Part shown: positions 54,096 to 63,240 of the stretch, piece after piece
How positions within the stretch are numbered: position 1 is the first letter of the stretch
How the letters are laid out: every line of letters starts with the position of its first letter
NCBI GenBank assembly: GCA_045564915.1
Contig: JBJLGL010000009.1
Location: 1 to 64,000, forward strand
Direction: 5' to 3'
DNA: 64,000 bases
Origin: JAQWRV01 sp045564915
GTDB taxonomy: Bacteria; Pseudomonadota; Alphaproteobacteria; Rhodospirillales; Rhodospirillaceae
Translations under genes and position numbers: made by a program
The notes under the pieces: generated by a model
The model's input: only the letters and a program-made list of their open reading frames with translations
The model's database searches: none
What the model was told of the DNA's origin: nothing

Positions 54096-56093
54096 TTAAC
54101 TTTGAAGTTCAGGTCGGTTGCAGTACTGAGCCAAAGCTGCGGCGTTAGCAAGAGCTTCGGTGTTTTTTGCTGGTCGGCCATGGATAGCATCACGGACAGC
54201 CAATTCTGATATTTTTCCGGAGCGCGTGCGCGGAATATCGGTTACAGCTATAACTCTCGCTGGCACATGACGAGGTGAGCACTCATTACGTACCCGCGCC
54301 TTGATATTCCCAATGATATTTTCGTCAAGCTCAACTCCTATGGAGGGCTTTACAAACAGGACCACTCGCACGTCACCTTCCCAGTCTTGCCCAACCGCTA
54401 TAGATTCTGTGATTCCATCTATATCTTCGACAACACGATAGATCTCTGCAGTTCCGATACGAATACCACCAGGGTTGAGCGTAGCGTCGGATCTCCCATA
54501 GATAATAAAGCCGCCGTGCTCGGTCTCCTCCACCCAATCGCCATGCGTCCAGACGCCCGGGAAAGCTTCGAAGTAAGCTGACTGGTAAAGACTGCCATCA
54601 TAATCTTTCCAGAAACCTAAGGGCATGGAAGGAAAGCTATTAGTGCATACAAGTTCTCCCGCCTTCCCGGTGATGCGCTCCCCATTCAAATCAAAGACGG
54701 CCACATCCATCCCTAGGGCAGGGCCTTGAATTTCACCCCGGCGCACTGGTAAGCGCGGATTACCGCTGACAAAACAGCCGATTATATCTGTGCCCCCGGC
54801 TATAGAAGCAAGATGCACATCCCGCTTGATATGACTATAGACGTAATCAAAAGATTCTGGTGACAGCGGGGAACCTGTTGAGGCCATAGTGCGGAGAGCC
54901 GATAGATCATGTTCTTTATATGGGCTCGCTCCAGCAACCTTTAAGGCATCTATGAATTTTGCTGAGATTCCGAAGAAAGTGATGTTTTCTTCAGCGGCAT
55001 AGGCAAACAATGTATTTGTTGACGGGTAGGTGGGTGCTCCATCAAACAAGTAGATCGTGCAACCCAATGCTAATGCCGAAACTAACCAATTCCACATCAT
55101 CCACCCGCAAGTGGTAAAATAAAAAACCCGGTCATTAGGACGTGTATCAAGATGATACCGATGCTCTTTAAGGTGCTGTAGCAGCGTCCCGCCATGACCA
55201 TGAATAATGCATTTAGGTACACCGCTAGTGCCTGAAGAGAACATAATGAATAAAGGGTGATCAAAGGGTACGCGCGTGAACGCCAGTGGGGATCGCGTGT
55301 GCTGGGCTAAGGCATCATTCCAATGAACCGCACTAGGTAGAGAATCTAGATTAACAGTGGCGTCAACGAATCTAACGACAAGAACTTTAGTCAGAGTGGG
55401 AAGTCCGGGTACAATCTTCCTCAATGTATCCATACGATTATAAGTCTTGCCATTGTAGAGGTAGCCATTGGTAGCAATCAGAACTTTGGGTTCAATCTGA
55501 CTAAAACGGTCTAGCACACCACGAGCACCAAAATCTGGTGAAGCAGACGAAAAAATAGCGCCCAGAGACGCCGCCGCAAGCATACATATAAGGGTTTCTG
55601 GACAATTTGGCATGTAGGCAGCAACCCGGTCACCAGGTCCCACACCGGCATTTTCTAGAACTTGGGTACACCGCGAGACTTGATCAGACAAACTCTCGAA
55701 GGTCAGACGCTGAGTGAAACCATCCTCGCGGCGGAAAACAACAGCAACAGAGTCTTGGTCTCGGGGGCGTAACAAATTCTCTGCATAATTGATGCTGGCA
55801 TCCGGAAACCAGCGCGCACCCGGCATTCGGTCAGGTTCATGTACAACACAGCCACCTGGGTCACCCGTCACACCGCACTCCTTCCAGACAAAAGACCAGA
55901 AGGCTTGCGGATGATTAACCGTCCAGCGATGGAATTCCAAATCGTCATCAAATGGTGCCGCCTGCGTCTCTGCCAGAGACGCCATCAATACAGTCATAGC
56001 CGATGCAGCACGGCGTTCTTCTGGCGGCGACCAAAGGATCTCTGATATAGTACTTCTTCGCTCCGGCATACCGGGGTCCTTTTCATACAGCAT
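54096..56093 (-). CDS. aacS: Acetoacetyl-CoA synthetase (acetoacetate-CoA ligase)
   Basis: The 665-residue protein is the normal length for AacS. ANL-superfamily motifs include FSSGTSGVPKCIIHGHGG (P-loop), FYFTTCGWMMWNW, AGGTDIIGCFVSGNPRLP, HGDWVEETEHGGFIIYGRSD and the C-terminal PRTRSGKISELAVR with the catalytic Lys. It activates acetoacetate to acetoacetyl-CoA with ATP, feeding ketone-body or polyhydroxybutyrate turnover. The start is ATG 56093; ATG 56069 is possible. Confidence 0.93.
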   Translation of the reverse strand: MLYEKDPGMPERRSTISEILWSPPEERRAASAMTVLMASLAETQAAPFDDDLEFHRWTVNHPQAFWSFVWKECGVTGDPGGCVVHEPDRMPGARWFPDASINYAENLLRPRDQDSVAVVFRREDGFTQRLTFESLSDQVSRCTQVLENAGVGPGDRVAAYMPNCPETLICMLAAASLGAIFSSASPDFGARGVLDRFSQIEPKVLIATNGYLYNGKTYNRMDTLRKIVPGLPTLTKVLVVRFVDATVNLDSLPSAVHWNDALAQHTRSPLAFTRVPFDHPLFIMFSSGTSGVPKCIIHGHGGTLLQHLKEHRYHLDTRPNDRVFYFTTCGWMMWNWLVSALALGCTIYLFDGAPTYPSTNTLFAYAAEENITFFGISAKFIDALKVAGASPYKEHDLSALRTMASTGSPLSPESFDYVYSHIKRDVHLASIAGGTDIIGCFVSGNPRLPVRRGEIQGPALGMDVAVFDLNGERITGKAGELVCTNSFPSMPLGFWKDYDGSLYQSAYFEAFPGVWTHGDWVEETEHGGFIIYGRSDATLNPGGIRIGTAEIYRVVEDIDGITESIAVGQDWEGDVRVVLFVKPSIGVELDENIIGNIKARVRNECSPRHVPARVIAVTDIPRTRSGKISELAVRDAIHGRPAKNTEALANAAALAQYCNRPELQS

Positions 56094-56177
56094 GGGCCTT
56101 GCCCTGCTTGTAATTTTGCTACACTAAGACTTAATTCCCCAGTTAAAGATTCTTTTTTCTCAATTATTGGATATCTT

Positions 56178-57122
56178 TTGGCTTATACGCCTACTTCCTC
56201 TGCCTCCGCAGACCATGCTTTATCCACCGGCAATATGCGCGGCGCTTTGTGGATGTTGTCTGGTGTTATTTTCTTCTCAGCAACAGCGATTCTAATCAAG
56301 TATGCAGGCCAAACGCTTCACATTTTTGAGATTGTGTTTTTCCGCTGCGTGTTCGGAATGATCGTCGTCATCCCCTTACTCTTCAAGAGTGGCCTAAGCG
56401 CTCTACGTATTCACAAACCCACTATTCATCTCCTCCGCGTGTTCTGTGCAGTGGTCGGTATGATGGGTGGCTTCCATGCGCTAGCCCACTTAGAACTTGC
56501 TACGGCAATTTCTATCTCCTTTACACGTCCATTATTCATGATTCTTCTAGCTGTCTTATTTCTTGGAGAACGCCTGCGATGGCGACGTAGTCTAGCAACC
56601 CTTGTGGGTTTCGCTGGTGTCCTAGTTATGGTACAGCCTGGCTCTGTTAACTTTGAACCCGCATTTGCAACTGGTCTCCTTGCAGCGCTAGCAGTGGCAG
56701 GAGCCCTGGTAACCGTCAAAGTGTTAGCAACCCACGATGCCCCGGTTACTATCATGCTTTCTTTTTCTATTGGTACTGTTCTGGTATCAGCGGTGCCAGC
56801 GAGCTTTGTATGGCAAGTCCCAACAAGCACTGAGTTTTTGATTCTTATAGGGCTGGGTATAGTCGCTAGCCTGGGTCAATACTCATTTATCCAGGCATTC
56901 ACTCTCGGGGAAGCTACGGTAATGAGCCCCATCGATTATTTACAGATACTCATCGGGACAACCGCTGGCTTTTTTCTTTTTCAAGAACGTCCTGGTATAG
57001 AAACTTTCATAGGTGCCATAGTCATTGTTTGCTCCACACTTTATATTGTATTGCGCAATGCCAAACTACAGTCTGAACCACCGCCACCGCCTGACCCTGG
57101 GGCAGCATCGTTTAACAGGTGA
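56178..57122 (+). CDS. DMT-superfamily (EamA) transporter
   Basis: The 314-residue protein has ten predicted helices in two EamA repeats: LWMLSGVIFFSATAILIKYA, FRCVFGMIVVIPLLF and LATAISISFTRPLFMILLAV in the first; LGQYSFIQAFTLGEATVMSP and YLQILIGTTAGFFLFQERPG in the second. Probably a metabolite exporter; substrate unknown. The start is TTG 56178 or ATG 56235; the signals do not decide. Confidence 0.9.
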   Translation: MAYTPTSSASADHALSTGNMRGALWMLSGVIFFSATAILIKYAGQTLHIFEIVFFRCVFGMIVVIPLLFKSGLSALRIHKPTIHLLRVFCAVVGMMGGFHALAHLELATAISISFTRPLFMILLAVLFLGERLRWRRSLATLVGFAGVLVMVQPGSVNFEPAFATGLLAALAVAGALVTVKVLATHDAPVTIMLSFSIGTVLVSAVPASFVWQVPTSTEFLILIGLGIVASLGQYSFIQAFTLGEATVMSPIDYLQILIGTTAGFFLFQERPGIETFIGAIVIVCSTLYIVLRNAKLQSEPPPPPDPGAASFNR

Positions 57123-57193
57123 GGTCATTGTGCTGAATACCCAAAAAATTGATCACAAAAAACTTAAATAGAAGCTGTTTCGGTACATTTCGT

Positions 57194-57493
57194 CTATGGA
57201 GTTTTGTCTGCAACGTTATCCATAAAGTGGGCAAACTCTACGTCGCGTTCGCTAAGACCCACACACTCGTGGGTAGTAAGCGTCACCTCGACGCGGTCGT
57301 AAACATTAAACCATTCAGGATGGTGGTCTAACTGATTCGCTTTTGCGGCACAATGAGTCATAAAATCGAAGGCTGCGTTGAAGTCTTTAAAGCGAAAAGT
57401 TCGAGCGATAGCGTCGCGTCCTTCAATATCTTTCCAAAGTGGTAGGCGCCCCATAGCAGCTTGGCGGGCGCTTGGTGAAAGTTTCTCGACCAT
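57194..57493 (-). CDS. phhB: 4a-hydroxytetrahydrobiopterin dehydratase (PCD)
   Basis: The 99-residue protein has the PCD signature NQLDHHPEWFNVYDRVEVTL followed by TTHECVGLSERDVEFA, with both catalytic His of DHHP. It dehydrates 4a-hydroxytetrahydropterin. No phenylalanine hydroxylase gene is in the window, so it may serve another pterin-dependent process. ATG 57493 has GGAG 9 bases upstream, so it is preferred to ATG 57508. Confidence 0.93.
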   Translation of the reverse strand: MVEKLSPSARQAAMGRLPLWKDIEGRDAIARTFRFKDFNAAFDFMTHCAAKANQLDHHPEWFNVYDRVEVTLTTHECVGLSERDVEFAHFMDNVADKTP

Positions 57494-57608
57494 TTGGACG
57501 TTCTCCATTCATCAGTTCATCAAGAATAAAATTCTCAATGACCAGTTATCGAATTTTTAGCATTAGTTGAATAGTTGACATGAGTCCGCAGTGCTTGGGG
57601 GAACACAT

Positions 57609-58343
57609 CTACACGAGGCCTAGTATCTTATCAACAAAGGCGGGGACCACCTCTGTTGCCGGACCATAATAGCCTTCATCGAAACTAGCCGCCCCCAACG
57701 AAGGTTCCAAATTCAACTCAATGGTTCTAGCTCGACCTATTTTTTGAACGATGGATATAAACCTAGCAGCCGGATAAACATTGCCGGAGGTGCCAATCGA
57801 CACAAATACATCGCAGTCGATTAGAGCGCCTCGAATACTGTCCATTTCAAGTGGCGTTTCTCCAAACCATACAACGTGTGGTCTCAGGCTACCCCCCTGA
57901 CCACAGCTTGCACAAACATCGTCCGTAGTCATGTTACCTTCCCAGTCAATAATATGCTGGCAGTAGTTGCAGCGAGCTTTGGAATGAACGCCATGCATAT
58001 GGATTAGGTTTTGGCTTCCTCCAGCCTCATGCAGGGAGTCCACATTCTGAGTTATTAAGGTGACCGACCCCGGCCACTCCGCTTCGAGTCGAGCCAAGGC
58101 CATATGAGCAGCATTGGGATTAGACTTTGCCGCATTATGCTTAGCACGGCGCATATTGTAAAAGGCATGAACGGAATTGGGGTCCCTGGCAAAGGCCTCA
58201 GGTGTGGCAACGTCTTCTACACGCACCTTTGACCATATTCCATCAGGATCCCTGAAGGTTTCCAGGCCGGATTCTTGCGAAATCCCAGCCCCGGTAAGGA
58301 TTGCAAAAGATGCATTCTTCTTGAGTATGAAGCGCTCAGGCAT
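57609..58343 (-). CDS. cobB: NAD-dependent protein deacylase, sirtuin (CobB type)
   Basis: The 244-residue protein has the NAD site AILTGAGISQESGLETFRD, ITQNVDSLHEAGG, catalytic His in HMHG, and zinc cysteines in KARCNYCQ and DVCASCGQ. FYNMRRA matches the YxxR motif of class III sirtuins (Tyr and Arg bind succinyl-type lysine), so desuccinylase activity is expected besides deacetylase. ATG 58343 is preferred over 58385. It is divergent from the phosphatase gene. Confidence 0.93.
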   Translation of the reverse strand: MPERFILKKNASFAILTGAGISQESGLETFRDPDGIWSKVRVEDVATPEAFARDPNSVHAFYNMRRAKHNAAKSNPNAAHMALARLEAEWPGSVTLITQNVDSLHEAGGSQNLIHMHGVHSKARCNYCQHIIDWEGNMTTDDVCASCGQGGSLRPHVVWFGETPLEMDSIRGALIDCDVFVSIGTSGNVYPAARFISIVQKIGRARTIELNLEPSLGAASFDEGYYGPATEVVPAFVDKILGLV

Positions 58344-58430
58344 GTTACAAACCGTCAGAACCTTGTTTGGCCCGGTGCGTATCACGCAACCGGGGCTTCA
58401 TGTTAACGTAATGTCAGTGGAGTTGCGAGA

Positions 58431-58907
58431 TTGTCCGTTAGCGTTTTATTTGTATGCACCGGTAATATCTGCCGGTCACCTACCGCGGAGGGTGTGTTTC
58501 GCCACATCGTCAAAGAGGCAGGACTGGCTAAGAAGATCTTTATCGATTCCGCCGGTACTCACAGCTATCACATTGGTGAAAAGCCAGACACACGCAGCCT
58601 CGAGGCGGCGATTAGGCGAGGCTATGATATGAGCGGGCAGTCAGCCCGCCGGCTAGAAGAGTACGATTTTCAGAGATTTGATCTATTACTAGCCATGGAT
58701 CGAAGCCACTTGAGGCACATGATCAACATGGCCCCTGGCGATACATATGAGCGAGTCAAACTTTTTCTGTCTTATGCACCAACCAGTAGTGGTATGGATG
58801 TCCCCGACCCCTACTACGACGGCGCAAAGGGCTTCGAGCAGGTGCTAGACATGATTGAAGCGGGAGGCATAGGATTGCTGGATGCTATTCAAAAGGATTT
58901 CTTATAA
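58431..58907 (+). CDS. Low-molecular-weight protein tyrosine phosphatase
   Basis: The 158-residue protein has the P-loop VCTGNICRSPTAEGVF (CX5R with Ser) and the general-acid Asp in PDPYYDG. The TTG start at 58431 is 8 bases after GGAG. It removes phosphate from tyrosine-phosphorylated proteins, for example in exopolysaccharide control, but no tyrosine kinase is nearby. Confidence 0.93.
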   Translation: MSVSVLFVCTGNICRSPTAEGVFRHIVKEAGLAKKIFIDSAGTHSYHIGEKPDTRSLEAAIRRGYDMSGQSARRLEEYDFQRFDLLLAMDRSHLRHMINMAPGDTYERVKLFLSYAPTSSGMDVPDPYYDGAKGFEQVLDMIEAGGIGLLDAIQKDFL

Positions 58908-59125
58908 AGCCAGAACTGGGCTCAAGTTAAACTTAACCCCGATACTCGTATGCTTTTACAGACCTTCCAGATCTCTCACATAGGTCTTCATAGTATCTTT
59001 TCTTTGCGAACTTCTCTTGTTAATACTCCAGTTCACGCATCTACATATATGTGACAACTGATGCATCAAGTTCTTCTCTACTCCAATCCAAATTCTCCCC
59101 CCGCAACCATTACCTTCATAACTTC
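58908..59125. other. Gene-free stretch upstream of a terminator
   Basis: No ORF, tRNA or family match is seen here. It ends at the terminator at 59126, so it is either a long 3' untranslated region of the phosphatase mRNA or an unannotated small RNA. Confidence 0.35.
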
Positions 59126-59160
59126 AGCCTCTCAGAAAAGATCTGGGAGGCTTTAATTTT
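59126..59160 (+). terminator. Rho-independent terminator
   Basis: The 11-base stem (arms 59126-59136 and 59142-59152, one G-U pair) with an AAAGA loop is followed by TTAATTTT. It acts on plus-strand transcripts ending 219 or more bases after the phosphatase gene. Confidence 0.75.
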
Positions 59161-59315
59161 GGCCAGACAGTGCCATTTCTACTGTAATTGATAGGCAACC
59201 CCGACCTTGGTGTGGCCGAATGATAACTTGCTTCTTTTCTGGCATTTCAGGAAGAGTCAATCTAGTGGGAACGCTAATATCGAGTTGGTTCAGCATTGCT
59301 GAATATCAATTAAAC

Positions 59316-59335
59316 GTATACCTTATTGTATACAA
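59316..59335. promoter_or_regulatory. GntR-like operator upstream of the molybdenum-hydroxylase operon
   Basis: TTGTATACAA (59326-59335) is a perfect 10-base palindrome and its core GTATAC is repeated at 59316-59321, 12 bases apart. This form is typical of GntR/FCD-family operators of catabolic operons. The regulator gene is not in the window. The site lies 90 bases before the operon's first start codon. Confidence 0.5.
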
Positions 59336-59424
59336 ACTGTGGCGGGCTTTCTAATTTTGGAATGCGCAAAAGGATTCCGGGTGGGCCAACCAGCAAGATA
59401 AAAGTGAAGAGAAGGGAGGCTGCT

Positions 59425-61824
59425 GTGAGCGAACATCCGTCCACATCTGAAGGGTATGTCGGCCAATCGGTCCGTACCTTGGAAGGCCGGGCACCGGTCA
59501 TGGGGCAGGCGACGTATACAAACGACCTGAACTTCCCAGGCCAACTTCATGCTCATGTGTTGCGCAGTCCACATGCGGCGGCAAACATCAAATCGGTCGA
59601 TAAATCTGGCGCTGAAAAAGTTGCTGGTGTGGTTTGCGTCATGGACGGCGAAGATGCGGCTGAGGTGATTGACCCCATTCCGCACTATATCGACCCTGCT
59701 GTATTTGGCGGACGCAGCGCGACCATTCGGTGCTTGGCTAAAGATCATGTGTGGTGTTTTGGTCAGCCCGTCGCGGTCGTTGTAGCGGAAGATAAGCGCA
59801 CGGCGCGCTTTGCTGCTTCTCGGATTACGGTGGATTACGAAATCACCACGCCCGTTATCGATCCAGAAGAGGCAATCAAAGACGATGCGCCCATGGTGGT
59901 CCCAGACTGGGACGCCAATATGATCATGCAGGTGCCGTTTGCCAACGGTGATGTGGGGCAAGCTTTTTCAGCGGCTGATAGAATTGTAAAGACCGAAGTC
60001 AAAGTTCACAGGTTTTCCACTCAGCCTATTGAAACGCGCACATACAACGCTGTGTATGAGCCAGGCACTCAAGACATCACGCTGTACGGAACGGTTCAGA
60101 ACCCTCATCCACTGCGCAATGTTCTGTCGAAGATTTTGCGTATGCCCGAAAACAAAATTCGGGTGCATGCGCCGGTGATTGGCGGTGCGTTTGGCATGAA
60201 GATGCATGGCCACCCGGAAGAGGGCATGGTCTGCATGCTGTCCAAAGTGACTGGGCGGCCCGTGAAGTGGGTGGAAGACCGCGAGGAATGCCTCCTCATC
60301 GGCGCCCGCGAACAAGTGCACAGAGTTGAGCTAGCGGTTAAAGACGATGGCACCATTCTTGGGCTGCGCGACCATTACCTCGCCAATACCGGTGCTCCAT
60401 CATCTTGCCCGGGATGGGGCATGGCGTTTCTGACAGGGCTGACCATGCCCGGTCCGTACGCGGTTCAGGACATCGATGTAATGCTCAATGCAGTCGTGAC
60501 CAACAAACCGGGTTGGAACGCCTCACGCGGCTATGGCAAGGAAGTGACAGCACTGGCTCTTGAATTGTCAGTCGAAAATGTGGCACGGGAATTGAATATG
60601 GATCCCGTCGATATACGGATGAAAAATTTCATCAAGAAGGATCAGTTCCCCTACGACAGTCCAACGGGGTTGATCTACGATTCCGGTGATTACGCTGGTG
60701 TAATGCAAGCGGCAATGGACACCATCCATTACGACGGCTGGAAGTCCAAACAAGAAGAAGCGCGTAAAGAAGGCCGCTATATCGGTATCGGTGTTGGCTT
60801 TGAGTTGACCCCTGAAGGGGGCACCCTGCCGGCGACTATGGTGGCAGGTTATGATTCGTCGACCGTTCGCGTCAGCCCTGATGGGTCAGTACGCGTTCTC
60901 ACTGGAGTGACCACGCCTGGTTCTGGTAATCCAACCGGTATTGCGCAGATCGTCGCCGATGAATTAGGCGTGCGGCTCGATACCATTGAGGTTGTCCAAG
61001 GCGACACCACAACCTGTCCATACGGATTTGGTAACTCTTCAGGACGCTCCACCATTGTTGGCGGAGGGTCTGCCGCCAAAGCAGCGCAGGAAGTTCGCGG
61101 CAAGATCATTAAAGTCGCCGCCGCGTTGATGGAAGTAGATGAAGACTCTGTTACCATGAGGGACAGCATTATTGCTTCAGGGGACAAGACCATCGGCCTC
61201 GAAGACGTCTGCTACGCCTGTTACACCCGTGCCTATGATGTCGCGTCAATTATAGAGCCACCACTTGAAGCGACGGCGACCTTTAAGCCGGGCTTGGTCC
61301 GTCATACGCCTAACGAAAAAGGGCAGATCAACCCTTATCCAAGTTACTCTAACGCGGCCTATGTGGTGATCAGTGAAGTCGACGTAGATACTGGTGAGAT
61401 AACACTCATTAAAGCTGCAGTGGCACATGACTGCGGTAAGGTTATTAATCCCATATTGGTGGAAGGCCAGGCTTGTGGTGCCATCTTGTTTGGTATCGGC
61501 GGTGTCATGTCAGAAAACATTACGTTTGATGAAAATGGGCGCCAATTGACTAAGAACTTCATGGACTACGTGATGCCGCGCATTGGCGATATGCCGCCCA
61601 TTGAACTGGCCCATCATGATAGCCCCAATCCAGTAACCTACATGGGATTGAAGGGGGCCGGTGAGGCAGGTGTCGGTGGGTCTGCAGCGGCTATTGTGAA
61701 TTCTGTGAACAACGCCTTGTCACCATTTGGTGTGATGATGACCGAGCTGCCGCTATCAGCGCCGCGTGTGTGGTCAGCCATACAAGATGCCAAGAAAGCG
61801 CAACCCCAGCGTAAGGTGGCTTAG
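59425..61824 (+). CDS. Molybdenum hydroxylase large subunit (xanthine dehydrogenase/CoxL family)
   Basis: The 799-residue protein has the N-terminal GRAPVMGQATYTNDLNFPGQ, the Mo-cofactor domain with VIGGAFGMKMHGHPEEG, and the catalytic Glu in GLKGAGEAGVGGSAAAIVN. The form I CO-dehydrogenase active-site loop (AYxCSFR) is absent; the equivalent reads ASRGYGKE, so it is not a classic CO dehydrogenase. It oxidises an aldehyde, purine or N-heterocycle. GTG 59425 follows GGGAGG by 5 bases, so the frame from 59326 is rejected. Base composition is clearly higher in G+C than upstream genes. The FAD and Fe-S subunits follow. Confidence 0.92.
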   Translation: MSEHPSTSEGYVGQSVRTLEGRAPVMGQATYTNDLNFPGQLHAHVLRSPHAAANIKSVDKSGAEKVAGVVCVMDGEDAAEVIDPIPHYIDPAVFGGRSATIRCLAKDHVWCFGQPVAVVVAEDKRTARFAASRITVDYEITTPVIDPEEAIKDDAPMVVPDWDANMIMQVPFANGDVGQAFSAADRIVKTEVKVHRFSTQPIETRTYNAVYEPGTQDITLYGTVQNPHPLRNVLSKILRMPENKIRVHAPVIGGAFGMKMHGHPEEGMVCMLSKVTGRPVKWVEDREECLLIGAREQVHRVELAVKDDGTILGLRDHYLANTGAPSSCPGWGMAFLTGLTMPGPYAVQDIDVMLNAVVTNKPGWNASRGYGKEVTALALELSVENVARELNMDPVDIRMKNFIKKDQFPYDSPTGLIYDSGDYAGVMQAAMDTIHYDGWKSKQEEARKEGRYIGIGVGFELTPEGGTLPATMVAGYDSSTVRVSPDGSVRVLTGVTTPGSGNPTGIAQIVADELGVRLDTIEVVQGDTTTCPYGFGNSSGRSTIVGGGSAAKAAQEVRGKIIKVAAALMEVDEDSVTMRDSIIASGDKTIGLEDVCYACYTRAYDVASIIEPPLEATATFKPGLVRHTPNEKGQINPYPSYSNAAYVVISEVDVDTGEITLIKAAVAHDCGKVINPILVEGQACGAILFGIGGVMSENITFDENGRQLTKNFMDYVMPRIGDMPPIELAHHDSPNPVTYMGLKGAGEAGVGGSAAAIVNSVNNALSPFGVMMTELPLSAPRVWSAIQDAKKAQPQRKVA

Positions 61825-61826
61825 CC

Positions 61827-62690
61827 ATGAGTTTACACCCAGCATTCGCGCGTCCGCGTAATCTCGATCAGGCTGCCCAAGTTATGGGTGGCCTTTCATC
61901 CGGTGCGATGATCATCGCCGGCGGTCAGGAAATGATGCCGAGTGTCAACTACGGCGCTCTCATGCCGGAAGTGTATATCGACATTGGACATATTAAAGAC
62001 CTGCAAGGAATCACAGAGGCTGACGGACAAATCCATATTGGTGCGCTGACCGTGCACCGGGATGTGCAGCAAAGTGATGTCACCCAGTCCAAAGTACCGT
62101 TGTTAGCTTACGCGGCCGCGCAAGTCGGCGGAGGTTGGCAAGTTCATAACCGCGGCACTATTGGCGGCAATGTCGTTTCCATGCATCCGCTATACGACAT
62201 CCTTCCGTCTTTGATGGCTTTAAGCGCCGAGGTTGATGTTCTCAAAGACGGAACAGAACAGCGCACGGCTCTCGCTGACCTATTGAAGGATAGCAGTCAT
62301 GGTTTGGGTAGTGAGTCTCTTTTAGTACGGGTGGTGTTGAAACCCATGTCAGCTGGTGCCGGGTGGGCTTATGAAAAGCTCAAAATCACAGCTGGTGGTT
62401 ACGGATCTGCCAATGCTGCAGCAATTGTGACCCTTGATGGCGAAAAGATCACCAGTCTGCGCGTGGTTGTTGGGGCGGTCTCTGAGTTGCCGGTGGATGT
62501 GTCCGATGTACTAGGTGGATGCCGGGGGCAGGCGTGGTCTGAGCACTTGGCAGACGAAGTTGAAGCTAAGGTCGCAACTGAAGTTAAAAATCCCTTGTCC
62601 GATCATCAGGGCGATGGAGACTGGCGTAAGGCCATGGCAGGGGTAATGGCGCGCCGTGCCATCGAAGCGGCCATCAAAAAAGCCCAGTAA
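61827..62690 (+). CDS. Molybdenum hydroxylase FAD-binding subunit (CoxM type)
   Basis: The 287-residue protein has the FAD-binding patterns MIIAGGQEMMPSVNYG and NRGTIGGNVVSMHPLYDILP, and a C-terminal CO-deh flavoprotein domain beginning KITAGGYGSANAAAIVTLDG. It passes electrons from the Mo site through 2Fe-2S centres to an acceptor. It starts 2 bases after the large-subunit stop. A 7-base stem-loop (62682-62699) covers its stop codon. Confidence 0.92.
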   Translation: MSLHPAFARPRNLDQAAQVMGGLSSGAMIIAGGQEMMPSVNYGALMPEVYIDIGHIKDLQGITEADGQIHIGALTVHRDVQQSDVTQSKVPLLAYAAAQVGGGWQVHNRGTIGGNVVSMHPLYDILPSLMALSAEVDVLKDGTEQRTALADLLKDSSHGLGSESLLVRVVLKPMSAGAGWAYEKLKITAGGYGSANAAAIVTLDGEKITSLRVVVGAVSELPVDVSDVLGGCRGQAWSEHLADEVEAKVATEVKNPLSDHQGDGDWRKAMAGVMARRAIEAAIKKAQ

Positions 62691-62699
62691 AAACTGGGC
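62682..62699 (+). other. Intercistronic stem-loop
   Basis: GCCCAGT-AAAA-ACTGGGC, a perfect 7-base stem over the stop codon of the FAD subunit and just before the ribosome site of the 2Fe-2S subunit gene. There is no T-run. It could protect the mRNA or tune the subunit ratio. Confidence 0.5.
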
Positions 62700-62713
62700 A
62701 AAGGAAGACGCAT

Positions 62714-63226
62714 ATGGAAGACATGCTTGAAGATACAGTGCTGGTTAACTTGCGCATCAATGGCAAGTTGCACGAGTTGGAAATCCCGGCTCACAAGTCG
62801 TTACTCGATTTACTGCGGGAAGACCTCAATCTGACCGGAACACATATGGGATGTATGACCGGGCATTGCGGGGCGTGCACGGTGTCTATTGATGGCAGGG
62901 TGGCAAAGTCTTGTATTACTTTAGCTGCTACTCTTGGTCGGGCAAAGATCACGACCATTGAAGGCTTAACAAACGACGATGGTACGCTTAGCGCCATCCA
63001 GCAATCATTTTGGGATAATGCAGGGTTCCAATGCGCGTTCTGCGCACCGGGCATGTTGTTATGTACGGCTGAACTTCTGGAAACCAATCCCGACCCCAGT
63101 GATGAAGACATCGACGCCGCGTTGGCTGGTAATTTGTGCCGTTGCACTGGCTATCAAAGTATCCGCCGTGCCGTTAAAGCGGCTATCACCAGTTCCAAAA
63201 AAGGCTCACAGCAAGCAGCCGAATAA
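62714..63226 (+). CDS. Molybdenum hydroxylase [2Fe-2S] subunit (CoxS type)
   Basis: The 170-residue protein has the plant-type cluster motif GCMTGHCGACTVSIDGRVAKSC and the second cluster motifs FQCAFCAPGMLLC and GNLCRCTGYQSIRRA. All eight cysteine ligands are present. It completes the L-M-S enzyme. ATG 62714 has AAAGGAAG upstream. Confidence 0.95.
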   Translation: MEDMLEDTVLVNLRINGKLHELEIPAHKSLLDLLREDLNLTGTHMGCMTGHCGACTVSIDGRVAKSCITLAATLGRAKITTIEGLTNDDGTLSAIQQSFWDNAGFQCAFCAPGMLLCTAELLETNPDPSDEDIDAALAGNLCRCTGYQSIRRAVKAAITSSKKGSQQAAE

Positions 63227-63240
63227 CGGGAGAGCACATC

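Noticed and set aside
59323..59961. Long minus-strand open frame opposite the molybdenum hydroxylase gene
   Set aside because: It is the antisense shadow of a well-supported gene; its translation has no family features and is His/Arg-rich as shadow frames often are.
59425..61824. Aerobic carbon monoxide dehydrogenase
   Set aside because: The large subunit lacks the AYxCSFR active-site loop of form I CO dehydrogenase and the neighbours are an AllA-like protein and a transaminase.
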